In this document: positions 38,461-45,419 of the stretch, in pieces | How the letters are laid out: the number at the start of each line of letters is the position of its first letter | How positions within the stretch are numbered: the stretch's first letter is position 1 | NCBI GenBank assembly: GCA_022828425.1 | Contig: CP094685.1 | Coordinates: forward strand, 1,240,001-1,304,000 | From: Candidatus Thiothrix sulfatifontis | Lineage (GTDB): Bacteria > Pseudomonadota > Gammaproteobacteria > Thiotrichales > Thiotrichaceae | Length of the DNA: 64,000 nt | Direction: 5' to 3' | Made by a program: the position numbers and the translations under genes | The notes under the pieces: generated by a model | What the model was told of the DNA's origin: nothing | What the model saw: the letters and a program-made list of their open reading frames with translations, nothing else | The model's database searches: none

Positions 38461-38489
38461 TTGCCCGCTCTTGTAGCGGGCAATTTTTT
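38461..38489 (+). terminator. Rho-independent terminator between phasin and DUF2130 genes
   Basis: The stem TTGCCCGCT / AGCGGGCAA with a short loop is followed by six T. It lies about 80 bp after the phasin stop. A second possible stem upstream (GGGTCAGG at 38401 with CCTGACCC at 38441) brackets a pyrimidine-rich 3' untranslated region. Confidence 0.85.
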
Positions 38490-38491
38490 GC

Positions 38492-39655
38492 CTATTCCGC
38501 GTCAAATTCCAGCGCCGCCACTACCGGCATGGCGTGACCGATAATCCCCTGCAATGCGCCGTACATGCCTGTCGTGCTGCCGATCACCCGTTGCAACTGC
38601 TTTTCACGTTCTGCCCAATGTTTTTCCATCGCGCGGCGTTCTTTGTGGATTTGCGCTTGCATGGTGTCGAAGGCTTCCACAATCGCTTCCACCCGTTGGC
38701 GGAATTCGTCACCGGACAGGTAACGCCACAGCAATTCCATTTTCGCATCCAAACCCTGATTGGCGGCGCGTGCAAAGCTCACCGCCAGCAATTGTTCGCG
38801 CAATACGGCGGCGAGGGCAGGCCAGCTTTTCAAATCACTGACCCAGATGCCGTCAATGCGCCCGAAACCGCGAATCTGTTCCGGCACAACGACCGACACC
38901 AAGACTGCCAGTGCTGCTCCGGCGGTACGTTGGTCTTCTTTGAGTTTGTCGAGCCAAGCGGGTTGCCAAGCTTTGGTGTTTTTCGATTCCCAAATGATCG
39001 CGCCGCATTCTTGCAACTGGCTGTTGATCACGGTTTGGATAATATCCGCGCCGCGCATTCCTTTCGGCACGGGTTGGATGCTGTCGTGCGGGAAGGTGTG
39101 TTGCAGGGTGGTTTGCATGTCCTGTTCTAGCACTTCGCCTTGTAACTCTTGGGAACCGAGTTCGCTGCGGCGTTTGGCGTTTTCTAAGTCTTTGAGCAGA
39201 TTGCTGATTTGCTGATCTTTTTGTTTGAGCTTGAGGTCTTGTTCCTCGGCGATTTGATTGCGCAGACTGTGTTCGAGTTGCTGGCGGGCGGTGTCGAGAC
39301 GGCGTTGAATTTCGATTTCCATGTCGCGGGCGCGGGCTTCGAGTTCGGCTTTTTCTTGGCGCAATTGCAGCTCGGCTTGGTTAGCGGTGGCGATGCGCTG
39401 TTGGCTGGCGTCGAGTTGTTGTTTCAGCAGGGCAATGTCTTGCAAGGCTTGGCGCTGTTGTTCGCTCACTTGTTGTTGCAGCAGTTCGCGCTCGTGTTGC
39501 AGGCGCTGTTGCGCTTGTTGTTCGGCGCGGGCGGTGGCGGCAATGATCGCTTGTTGCTGTTCGGCGGCGAGTTCTTGGCGCATTTGCCCGCGTAGTACGT
39601 CGGAAATGGCAATGGTTGTGCCGCACTGGTGGCATTCGATGGTGGTGTCTTGCAT
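38492..39655 (-). CDS. DUF2130 protein: zinc-ribbon, long coiled coil and nuclease-like C-terminus
   Basis: A 387-residue protein. A small Cys pair (C8, C11, CHQC) starts the sequence. Residues about 25-175 form a long Gln/Glu/Arg-rich coiled coil. The C-terminal half is the DUF2130 domain, with residues compatible with a PD-(D/E)XK nuclease core: Asp204 in RGADIIQ and Glu223/Lys225 in IIWESKNTK. The function of the family is not established. Upstream of the gene is the same palindrome and -10 arrangement found before the cas operons (39686-39731), so it may be co-regulated with the CRISPR system. Confidence 0.85.
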   Translation of the reverse strand: MQDTTIECHQCGTTIAISDVLRGQMRQELAAEQQQAIIAATARAEQQAQQRLQHERELLQQQVSEQQRQALQDIALLKQQLDASQQRIATANQAELQLRQEKAELEARARDMEIEIQRRLDTARQQLEHSLRNQIAEEQDLKLKQKDQQISNLLKDLENAKRRSELGSQELQGEVLEQDMQTTLQHTFPHDSIQPVPKGMRGADIIQTVINSQLQECGAIIWESKNTKAWQPAWLDKLKEDQRTAGAALAVLVSVVVPEQIRGFGRIDGIWVSDLKSWPALAAVLREQLLAVSFARAANQGLDAKMELLWRYLSGDEFRQRVEAIVEAFDTMQAQIHKERRAMEKHWAEREKQLQRVIGSTTGMYGALQGIIGHAMPVVAALEFDAE

Positions 39656-39685
39656 GGTGATAGCCCTTGGTTACTGGATGCGCAG

Positions 39686-39731
39686 AGTATAGGCGCAACC
39701 CGCGACGAAGGGCAGTTTGGCAAGCTTGTCA
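39686..39731 (-). promoter_or_regulatory. Putative CRISPR-regulon activator site and promoter (site A, DUF2130 gene)
   Basis: On the minus strand, TGACAAGCTTGCCA (39731-39718) is followed after exactly 26 nt by TATACT (39691-39686), and 30 nt later by the DUF2130 start. No -35 consensus is present; the palindrome is centred near -45, where class II activators bind. The same arrangement occurs at 45374-45419, 46885-46930 and 58192-58237. Confidence 0.6.
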
Positions 39732-39745
39732 GTGTTGGGGGGCGT

Positions 39746-39997
39746 TTACATTCGGGGTTCGCGGCGCAGCGGTTCGGCGCGTGGTGGTGTGGTGTCACCG
39801 GGTTTGGCGTTCATGTAGCAGGCGTGTTTGCCGTCGCTGTAACCGATGCGGTAGAACACCGCGAGCGCGAGGGTTAGTACGATGCTGGCGAGGGTTTGGT
39901 AAATGCCAAACGCTTCAATCGCGGTGCCGAGCACCCAGAATAAGCCGATGCCCGCGAAGATCGAACCGGCGATAGCGGTGTGTATGCGTGTTGCCAT
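39746..39997 (-). CDS. Small two-helix membrane protein
   Basis: An 83-residue protein with two hydrophobic segments (about residues 6-28 and 34-52) followed by a soluble tail (YSDGKHACYMNAKPGDTTPP). It lies upstream of the DUF2130 promoter on the same strand. No family is recognised. The length and the clean membrane segments make it a plausible real gene. Confidence 0.55.
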   Translation of the reverse strand: MATRIHTAIAGSIFAGIGLFWVLGTAIEAFGIYQTLASIVLTLALAVFYRIGYSDGKHACYMNAKPGDTTPPRAEPLRREPRM

Positions 39998-40099
39998 GAG
40001 AAGCCCCGTGCTGTTTTTATTAATAAGTTAAATTAATGATAGCAGCGGAGGAGATGGGCGTATAGAGCACAACGATTAATTTAAGCGCGTGACCCGTAG

Positions 40100-40117
40100 G
40101 TCGGACTTTAGTCCGAC
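40100..40117. terminator. Small hairpin at the distal end of CRISPR array 1
   Basis: GTCGGACT and AGTCCGAC form an 8-bp stem with a two-base loop about 40 bp left of the last repeat. Because the array is read leftward, this hairpin could end the precursor crRNA. It could also be one copy of a dispersed palindrome. Confidence 0.4.
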
Positions 40118-40158
40118 ACTTTTGCTGAAATTAAAGCTACCCTCATGAATCGAAAGGC

Positions 40159-41576
40159 GTCTTAATCCCTTTTAAATCAGGGCGGTCTTCAGAAACCTCT
40201 TTCTACCTTCAAAGGTGTGTCGGGATTCGTCTTAATCCCTTTTAAATCAGGGCGGTCTTCAGAAACCTTGAAACGGGTGTAACGAAGAAGATCAAGCGTC
40301 TTAATCCCTTTTAAATCAGGGCGGTCTTCAGAATTTTTGCAGATGCCGAATCAGCCAGCTTGTCATCGTCTTAATCCCTTTTAAATCAGGGCGGTCTTCA
40401 GAACTTGTTGCCAACAAACTAACACTTACTTACCAAGTCTTAATCCCTTTTAAATCAGGGCGGTCTTCAGAAATAGTACCGATAATGCTATTGCTAGATT
40501 TGACGGGTCTTAATCCCTTTTAAATCAGGGCGGTCTTCAGAATTTTTCACTACGCAAAAGAAGGCGGGATGATGAGGTCTTAATCCCTTTTAAATCAGGG
40601 CGGTCTTCAGAACCATTCCACTTCCCAAAAACGCACAATAGAGGTGGTCTTAATCCCTTTTAAATCAGGGCGGTCTTCAGAAGTGTCTTTTTCAATTGGT
40701 AAAGTATCTAAAACGTCTTAATCCCTTTTAAATCAGGGCGGTCTTCAGAACCTACTAAGGTACGCTATACGTTCAAAGAAACCGTGTCTTAATCCCTTTT
40801 AAATCAGGGCGGTCTTCAGAAGAAATTGAGGTAACACAATGGTCTAGCAAAATGTCTTAATCCCTTTTAAATCAGGGCGGTCTTCAGAAGAGTTTGTGTT
40901 ATGAGCAACGTGACTTTTGGAACGTCTTAATCCCTTTTAAATCAGGGCGGTCTTCAGAGTCAAAATTTGCTGTACAGAATAAAAATTATTGTCTTAATCC
41001 CTTTTAAATCAGGGCGGTCTTCAGAGCTATCACGTTCCGGGGCTCTGTGGAACCCAACACGTCTTAATCCCTTTTAAATCAGGGCGGTCTTCAGAGATGG
41101 CAAGATTGCCAGCGTGCCTGAAGAAGAGGCGTCTTAATCCCTTTTAAATCAGGGCGGTCTTCAGAGGCCGTTGCACCAATGGATGTAAGGCTTGGCGACA
41201 GTCTTAATCCCTTTTAAATCAGGGCGGTCTTCAGAGAACATGCACCAAGGAAGGTGCGGGTCAAGTAGTCTTAATCCCTTTTAAATCAGGGCGGTCTTCA
41301 GAGAGGGCAATGAAGGGGTACACGACGGGTCAAGGGGTCTTAATCCCTTTTAAATCAGGGCGGTCTTCAGAGCCGTATTTCCCGTGCACGCGTGAATCAC
41401 GGAAGTCTTAATCCCTTTTAAATCAGGGCGGTCTTCAGAGCTTTAGAAGACTTTAATCACAATGAGGGCTGGTCTTAATCCCTTTTAAATCAGGGCGGTC
41501 TTCAGAGGTTAAGCATCAGGCAGAATGCCCTGTTTGTGGTGTCTTAATCCCTTTTAAATCAGGGCGGTCTTCAGAG
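40159..41576 (-). CRISPR. CRISPR array 1: 21 repeats, 20 spacers
   Basis: The repeat is 36 nt; in transcript direction (leftward) it begins TTCTGAAGACCG and ends GGGATTAAGAC. Spacers are 31-35 nt. The leader is on the right, inferred from a conserved flank present to the right of all three arrays. The 3' eight bases ATTAAGAC would form the crRNA 5' handle, resembling the ATTGAAAC-type handles of type III systems. Repeats 1-11 from the left begin with T in transcript direction. Repeats 12-21, those next to the leader, begin with C instead. Confidence 0.98.
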
Positions 41577-41756
41577 GGCTCGTGTCTAATCGGCCTTTTG
41601 AATCAGTGGGTTACAGAGACCCTTAGCAGGAAATTCACTGTGCAAAAAGTTGTCTTGGGCGAAAATACAACAAGATGAGTTTTTAAAGAAGCGACACGCT
41701 CAGGTTTTGCGTGTTAATGGGTTGATTTTACAATGATTTAGCGGCGAATGGAAGGA
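41577..41756 (-). promoter_or_regulatory. Leader of CRISPR array 1
   Basis: About 180 bp directly right of the last repeat, beginning GGCTCGTGTCTAATCGG on the plus strand. It is highly similar over its whole length to the flank of array 2 and over the first 80-90 bp to that of array 3. Minus-strand transcription from here would run into the array. At the position where arrays 2 and 3 have TATACA (possible -10) this leader has TGCACA. Confidence 0.8.
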
Positions 41757-42353
41757 TTATTCAGCAGGTTGGGTAAAATCAACCCCTTCGTAAATCTCCG
41801 CCAGTGTCAACATGCTCTCAGGGCAGGGCAGAATGAGCGCTTGTTCCAGCGCATCAAACCGCGCCACTTCCCAGCCCGTTTCTGCATCGCGGTAATACAT
41901 TGTCACTAACGGCTGATCTTGCGCCACAATCAAATAAACCTGTAACGATGCCAGTTTTTGGTAAGCAAGGGCTTTTTCGGTGAAGTTTTTCCACGCAGTC
42001 GCTTTAGAACCTACCTCCACCAACAAACACGGTTTTTCCAGATAATAGGCATGAGTATCATCCCGTTCACAACCTACCATCACATTCGGGTAGTAATAAG
42101 CATCAGCACCTTGCACCCGAACTTTGACTGTCAATATATTAACCGGGCAGCCAATGGATTTCCCTGCCAAATCCAAGGCGAGCGCTACATTCAACACGAT
42201 ATGGTTATGTCGCCGTGAATTACCCGGCATAGCAAACACTTTGCCTTTCACGTATTCATGGCGTATCTCAGCGCGTTTTTCACCTTCCCAATACGCCTGT
42301 TCGCTGATGTAAGCCGGATGATCGGGTGTTATCTTGCTCAGCAACATAGCCAT
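41757..42353 (-). CDS. Uma2 family endonuclease-like protein
   Basis: A 198-residue Uma2 (DUF820) protein: YWEGEKRAEIRHEYVKGKVFAM, then NVMVGCERDD and CLLVEVGSKATAW, where the core acidic residues of the PD-(D/E)XK-like fold lie, and LIVAQDQPLVTMYYRD. It starts 7 bp after the second cas2 gene and may be the last gene of the SAVED-cas operon. Its stop codon falls at the outer edge of the CRISPR leader. Role unknown. Confidence 0.85.
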   Translation of the reverse strand: MAMLLSKITPDHPAYISEQAYWEGEKRAEIRHEYVKGKVFAMPGNSRRHNHIVLNVALALDLAGKSIGCPVNILTVKVRVQGADAYYYPNVMVGCERDDTHAYYLEKPCLLVEVGSKATAWKNFTEKALAYQKLASLQVYLIVAQDQPLVTMYYRDAETGWEVARFDALEQALILPCPESMLTLAEIYEGVDFTQPAE

Positions 42354-42360
42354 ACTCCAT

Positions 42361-42684
42361 CTACAACGTATCCCGATTATAGCGCAGTTGTGCAGGCAAC
42401 TTCGCCCCCGTCAGCAGCACGCCGTCATCCCACAACGCCTTGCCCAACGTCACCCACTCCGGCGCATTCGGCAACGGGTACACCCGAATATCATCCTGCT
42501 TGGGGTGGATCAAGGTACGCAAATGCTTCAACACCTTCTCGCGCCGTTCTGCATCCAACTCAATCAAAAACACCGAATACTGCAACGGCAACGCAATCTT
42601 TTTCAGGTAACGGTGTACCCGCCCCAACCGCTTAGGGCTGGCAATGTCATACGCAATAATATGCGGCAAACGCCGATGCGCCAT
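42361..42684 (-). CDS. cas2: Cas2 (second copy of the locus)
   Basis: A 107-residue Cas2 of the adaptation complex. The first strand carries the conserved aspartate (IIAYDIASPKRLGRVHRYL, Asp13). The ferredoxin-like fold continues with LPLQYSVFLIELDAERREKVL and IHPKQDDIRVYPLP. Its ATG overlaps the stop of the upstream cas1-like gene (TAATG), so translation is coupled. It differs clearly from the other Cas2 at 44413. Confidence 0.93.
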   Translation of the reverse strand: MAHRRLPHIIAYDIASPKRLGRVHRYLKKIALPLQYSVFLIELDAERREKVLKHLRTLIHPKQDDIRVYPLPNAPEWVTLGKALWDDGVLLTGAKLPAQLRYNRDTL

Positions 42685-43454
42685 TAGTCCGCCTCCTGAT
42701 GTTTCAGCAAACGCCACAAGCGATTCAACGCCACCCGTGCGCGTTCCTCAAAATGCCCGTGATGCGTTTCGTAAAAATGCACCATGCTGTAACGCAAACC
42801 CTTTTCCGCAAACACCTGCGGCACATCCCCACGCACCACCAGCCAATACGCTTCCAGCAGCAACAGCTTTTCCACATCCCGCGACAGATGCACCCGCCGC
42901 GTCAACGGCAACTGGATATTGTCACTAAACCCATACACCGCCAGCACCTCACTCACATGGCTGGCAATCGGCGCTTGCAACTGCGCCACAAACAGCGCAA
43001 AGCGGCACGGCAATTGCGCCTGCACCAACGGTTCCACCTGCGCCATCACCCGCTGCGCCACCGACCCCAGTAACGGACGTTGGCAAGCCCGCGCCATGCG
43101 CTGCACCCAGCGGCTTTCCTCATGCACCCGCCACTGCTGATACAACGCATCCCCCAGCGCATCATCCGCGCAAGCGTGCAACAACGCCTCCAACGAGGTT
43201 TGGCTGCTGCGGTCACTCAAACAATGCCCCACCAACACCCCATCGCGCCCGCGAAATGCCACCGGAATCCCGTATTCCAGACACGCCAGCAACGCCGCCG
43301 TTTCCCACTCCACCTTACCCGTCACCACCACCCGCGAAATGCGCCGCAACGGGTAAAAACGATCCGCCTGCTCATGCGCTTGCACCCGCAACGCCACCGC
43401 ATCCAACCCCACCGCATTCGCCTGCGCCACATCCAAATACAACGGTTTACGCAT
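42684..43454 (-). CDS. Shortened Cas1-like protein lacking the usual catalytic residues
   Basis: A 256-residue protein. Residues about 1-85 look like the beta-stranded N-terminal domain of Cas1: YLDVAQANAVGLD, FYPLRRISRVVVTGKVEW, ACLEYGIPVAFRGRDGVLVG. The helical second half does not show the Cas1 metal site: I find no EGAAAR, no LGFYH-type histidine and no SLAxDLxE segment. It may be a catalytically dead Cas1 partner. It overlaps the active cas1 by 8 bp and the second cas2 by 1 bp, so it is firmly part of the adaptation operon and has a clean full-length frame. Confidence 0.75.
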   Translation of the reverse strand: MRKPLYLDVAQANAVGLDAVALRVQAHEQADRFYPLRRISRVVVTGKVEWETAALLACLEYGIPVAFRGRDGVLVGHCLSDRSSQTSLEALLHACADDALGDALYQQWRVHEESRWVQRMARACQRPLLGSVAQRVMAQVEPLVQAQLPCRFALFVAQLQAPIASHVSEVLAVYGFSDNIQLPLTRRVHLSRDVEKLLLLEAYWLVVRGDVPQVFAEKGLRYSMVHFYETHHGHFEERARVALNRLWRLLKHQEAD

Positions 43455-44400
43455 AAGATTCCCCCTCCCATTCCCGCATGGCTTTGATCAACCCACGCAC
43501 CTGCCAGCGCATCGCCCGCCCCAAGGGGCGCAAGCGCGTTTCCAAACTCGCAAAAAACACCTGCCGCCCCGCCTTATCCAAAAAGCAGCCGTTCACATCC
43601 GTCTTGAAATGGTGTTCGCGCAACGTCTGGGTACGAAAACATTCCCACACCCACGCATCAATGTGCGGTCGCCACACCTCGATCAAATCCGATGCCAACG
43701 ATTCCCGCCCGAAACTGGTTTCGTGATAAAACCCCAGCAACGGCTCCAGCCCATGCGTGTGGATAATCTGCACCGCGCGGTTATGCAACAAGGTATACGC
43801 CAGCGACAAGGTAGCATTCACCGGGTCAGGCGGCGGACGCCGTTTACGCCCCGCAAACCCCAACGCCGCAGGCAACACCGCCGCAAACGCGCCAAACATT
43901 GCCCGCGCCGCCGCGCCTTCCATCCCCAACAACGATGCCAAACTTTCGGCGTTTTCCAGATTCGCCAATTGCGTCCGCAATTGCTGCTGCGCATCCGTCA
44001 ACGCCTTACGCTGATCCGCCCGCTCCACCAGCATCTCATCCAACAAGCGCAAATGCGCCGCGAATTTCGCCGCCAACACCTGCCGCGTAAACGCCAGCCG
44101 CCACGCCGAATCTTGCGCCAGCCGATAATGCAGCAAACGAATGCTGGCATCGTTATGCCCGCTGCCCAGCAACACCGCCCGCCGCTGCGGTTTGCGCTGG
44201 CTGGCAACACTGAACGCAATGCCGTGTTCCGCCAATGTCCCCAATACGCTGGTATCCAATTGCACATTGGCAAGGCACACCACCCGCTCCAGCAACGCCA
44301 ACGGCACCGGGCGCTGGCGCACCTCACCCAGCCGCGCCACCAGCGTTGCGCCTTCCACCTCCAACGTGGCATTTTTATGATCAATGTATAACGTTGTCAT
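43447..44400 (-). CDS. cas1: Cas1 integrase
   Basis: A 317-residue Cas1, the spacer integrase. The catalytic residues are present: Glu161 (GMEGAAARAMF), His226 (LLGFYHETSFGRESLA) and Asp238 (SDLIEVWRP). An N-terminal beta domain (LYIDHKNATLEVEG, VVCLANVQLDTSVLGTLAEHGIAFSVAS) precedes the helical domain. No reverse transcriptase or Cas6 domain is fused. It is flanked by a cas2 on one side and the Cas1-like/Cas2 pair on the other. Confidence 0.95.
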   Translation of the reverse strand: MTTLYIDHKNATLEVEGATLVARLGEVRQRPVPLALLERVVCLANVQLDTSVLGTLAEHGIAFSVASQRKPQRRAVLLGSGHNDASIRLLHYRLAQDSAWRLAFTRQVLAAKFAAHLRLLDEMLVERADQRKALTDAQQQLRTQLANLENAESLASLLGMEGAAARAMFGAFAAVLPAALGFAGRKRRPPPDPVNATLSLAYTLLHNRAVQIIHTHGLEPLLGFYHETSFGRESLASDLIEVWRPHIDAWVWECFRTQTLREHHFKTDVNGCFLDKAGRQVFFASLETRLRPLGRAMRWQVRGLIKAMREWEGESYA

Positions 44401-44412
44401 GATTCCCCCCCT

Positions 44413-44703
44413 TCACCCCAGATAAAACCAGTCCGGGTCAACCGGCGCGACCCCCAAGCCCAGCGTATGCACTGTCTGCCGCGCATCCAGCCGAATCAGC
44501 AGAAAACTGTCGTCATCCTCATCCAGAATAAAGCTCATATCGCCCAGCAATTCGCCTTTTTCCGCATCCGTCAACCACACCTCATGCACCGACTTTTGCC
44601 CACCCGTGGCATACGCCCGCACACAATGCAACGCCGCCCGCAGCCGCCCCGCATCACTCACGTCATACGCCGCGAGGTACAACACCCGCTGACTGTCAGC
44701 CAT
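44413..44703 (-). CDS. cas2: Cas2 (first copy of the locus)
   Basis: A 96-residue Cas2: VLYLAAYDVSDAGRLRAAL with Asp14, then TGGQKSVHEVWLTDAEKGEL and DDDSFLLIRLD. The ATG at 44703 has a GGTGG ribosome-binding site; an in-frame GTG four codons earlier is also possible. Its start lies 7 bp inside the 3' end of the SAVED-like gene or just beyond it depending on start choice, so these genes form one operon. Confidence 0.88.
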   Translation of the reverse strand: MADSQRVLYLAAYDVSDAGRLRAALHCVRAYATGGQKSVHEVWLTDAEKGELLGDMSFILDEDDDSFLLIRLDARQTVHTLGLGVAPVDPDWFYLG

Positions 44704-45241
44704 GTTCCACCCCACTAAACGCGGGTACGGCGGGCAGTTTCAGCAAGCCAAACCCGTGGTAGCCCTCACCCTCGTGGTGATACAACAGCACCGGGCAACC
44801 GTTGCCGAGTTCCGCGCCGACCATTGCCGCCGCCATGCCGGGGCCTGCGTGGAAGTAGTGGATACGGTCAACGCCTTGCGCGTACATTTTCCCGACTTGC
44901 TGGCGCACACTGGCTTTGAAGGCATCGAGTTGATACACGCCCAGCCCGTCACGTTGCAGGTGAAACACCCGTTCACGCGGAATGTCGCGCAAGTTGTCGT
45001 GTTGCTGGCAATAGTTTTCCACCGCCGCGCGGATATTGCGCCCCGGCAACAAGTCGATAATGAAAATGGCAGGGCGATTGCCCGGAGCGGTGCGGATGGC
45101 TTGCAGGTATTGGCGGTAACGGCGGCGATTGCCCCATACCACCTGATACCACGTCCAGAACACCGGAATGGCGAGGATTAGCCCGATGACGATACCGAGC
45201 GGGTCGAGGATGGTGGTGATAATGTCGAGTAGTGGTTGCAT
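44696..45241 (-). CDS. Membrane-anchored SAVED-like protein, candidate cyclic-nucleotide effector
   Basis: A 181-residue protein with one N-terminal hydrophobic segment (about residues 8-35). A soluble domain resembles SAVED, the CARF-related sensor of cyclic oligonucleotides in CBASS and some type III CRISPR systems. Supporting segments are RPAIFIIDLLPGRNIRAAVENY and the C-terminal RIHYFHAGPGMAAAMVGAELGNG and VLLYHHEGEGYHGFGLLKLP. It is short and seems to hold a single half-domain. As first gene of the cas2-cas1 operon it may be a membrane effector or sensor; this is inference from weak but patterned similarity. Confidence 0.62.
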   Translation of the reverse strand: MQPLLDIITTILDPLGIVIGLILAIPVFWTWYQVVWGNRRRYRQYLQAIRTAPGNRPAIFIIDLLPGRNIRAAVENYCQQHDNLRDIPRERVFHLQRDGLGVYQLDAFKASVRQQVGKMYAQGVDRIHYFHAGPGMAAAMVGAELGNGCPVLLYHHEGEGYHGFGLLKLPAVPAFSGVEHG

Positions 45242-45262
45242 GGTGTCCCCTGTTTGAACGTT

Positions 45263-45369
45263 AAAGAACCCTCACCCCCCAGCCCCCTCTCCCATAGGTA
45301 GAGGGGGGCAAGAGCTTGTTTTTCTTAGCCCCTCTACCTATGGGAGAGGGGTTGGGGTGAGGGTCTTTG
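45263..45369. repeat. MITE-like imperfect inverted repeat, copy 2
   Basis: About 105 bp with the same arms as the element at 30819-30936 (CCCTCACCCCCCAGCCCC and CTCTCCC on the left; GGGAGAGGGGTTGGGGTGAGG on the right). Flanking AAAGA/TCTTT extends the inverted repeat. It lies between the putative promoter at 45374-45419 and the SAVED-like gene, and so stretches a promoter-to-start distance that is otherwise 30-41 nt. Confidence 0.82.
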
Positions 45370-45373
45370 AAAC

Positions 45374-45419
45374 ATCATGCCGCAAATAGGGGAAGAAGTC
45401 GGCAATGACAAGCTTGTCA
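45374..45419 (-). promoter_or_regulatory. Putative CRISPR-regulon activator site and promoter (site B, SAVED-cas2-cas1 operon)
   Basis: The perfect palindrome TGACAAGCTTGTCA (45419-45406, minus strand) is followed after 26 nt by CATGAT (45379-45374), a weaker -10 than at the other three sites. The distance to the SAVED-like start is 132 nt, but falls to about 26-37 nt when the inverted-repeat element at 45263-45369 is subtracted, close to the other sites. The palindrome overlaps the last codon of the upstream card1 gene. Confidence 0.55.

Noticed and set aside
40334-40367. Spacer containing CAGCTTGTCA, similar to a half of the regulatory palindrome
   Set aside because: Only a half-site match inside a spacer; no -10 at the right distance, so taken as chance.
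42684-43454. Considered as a truncated, decaying cas1 copy
   Set aside because: The frame is intact, interlocked with both neighbours, and its helical half is different rather than broken, so it is kept as a distinct Cas1-like protein.
43609-44391. Plus-strand open frame of 260 codons, very Arg/Gln-rich
   Set aside because: Antisense to cas1 in GC-rich sequence; composition is typical of a shadow frame.
42361-44703. Looked for a reverse transcriptase fused to or beside Cas1 to explain the spacer strand bias
   Set aside because: No RT motif (such as YxDD with flanking domains) is visible in Cas1, Cas1' or nearby genes.
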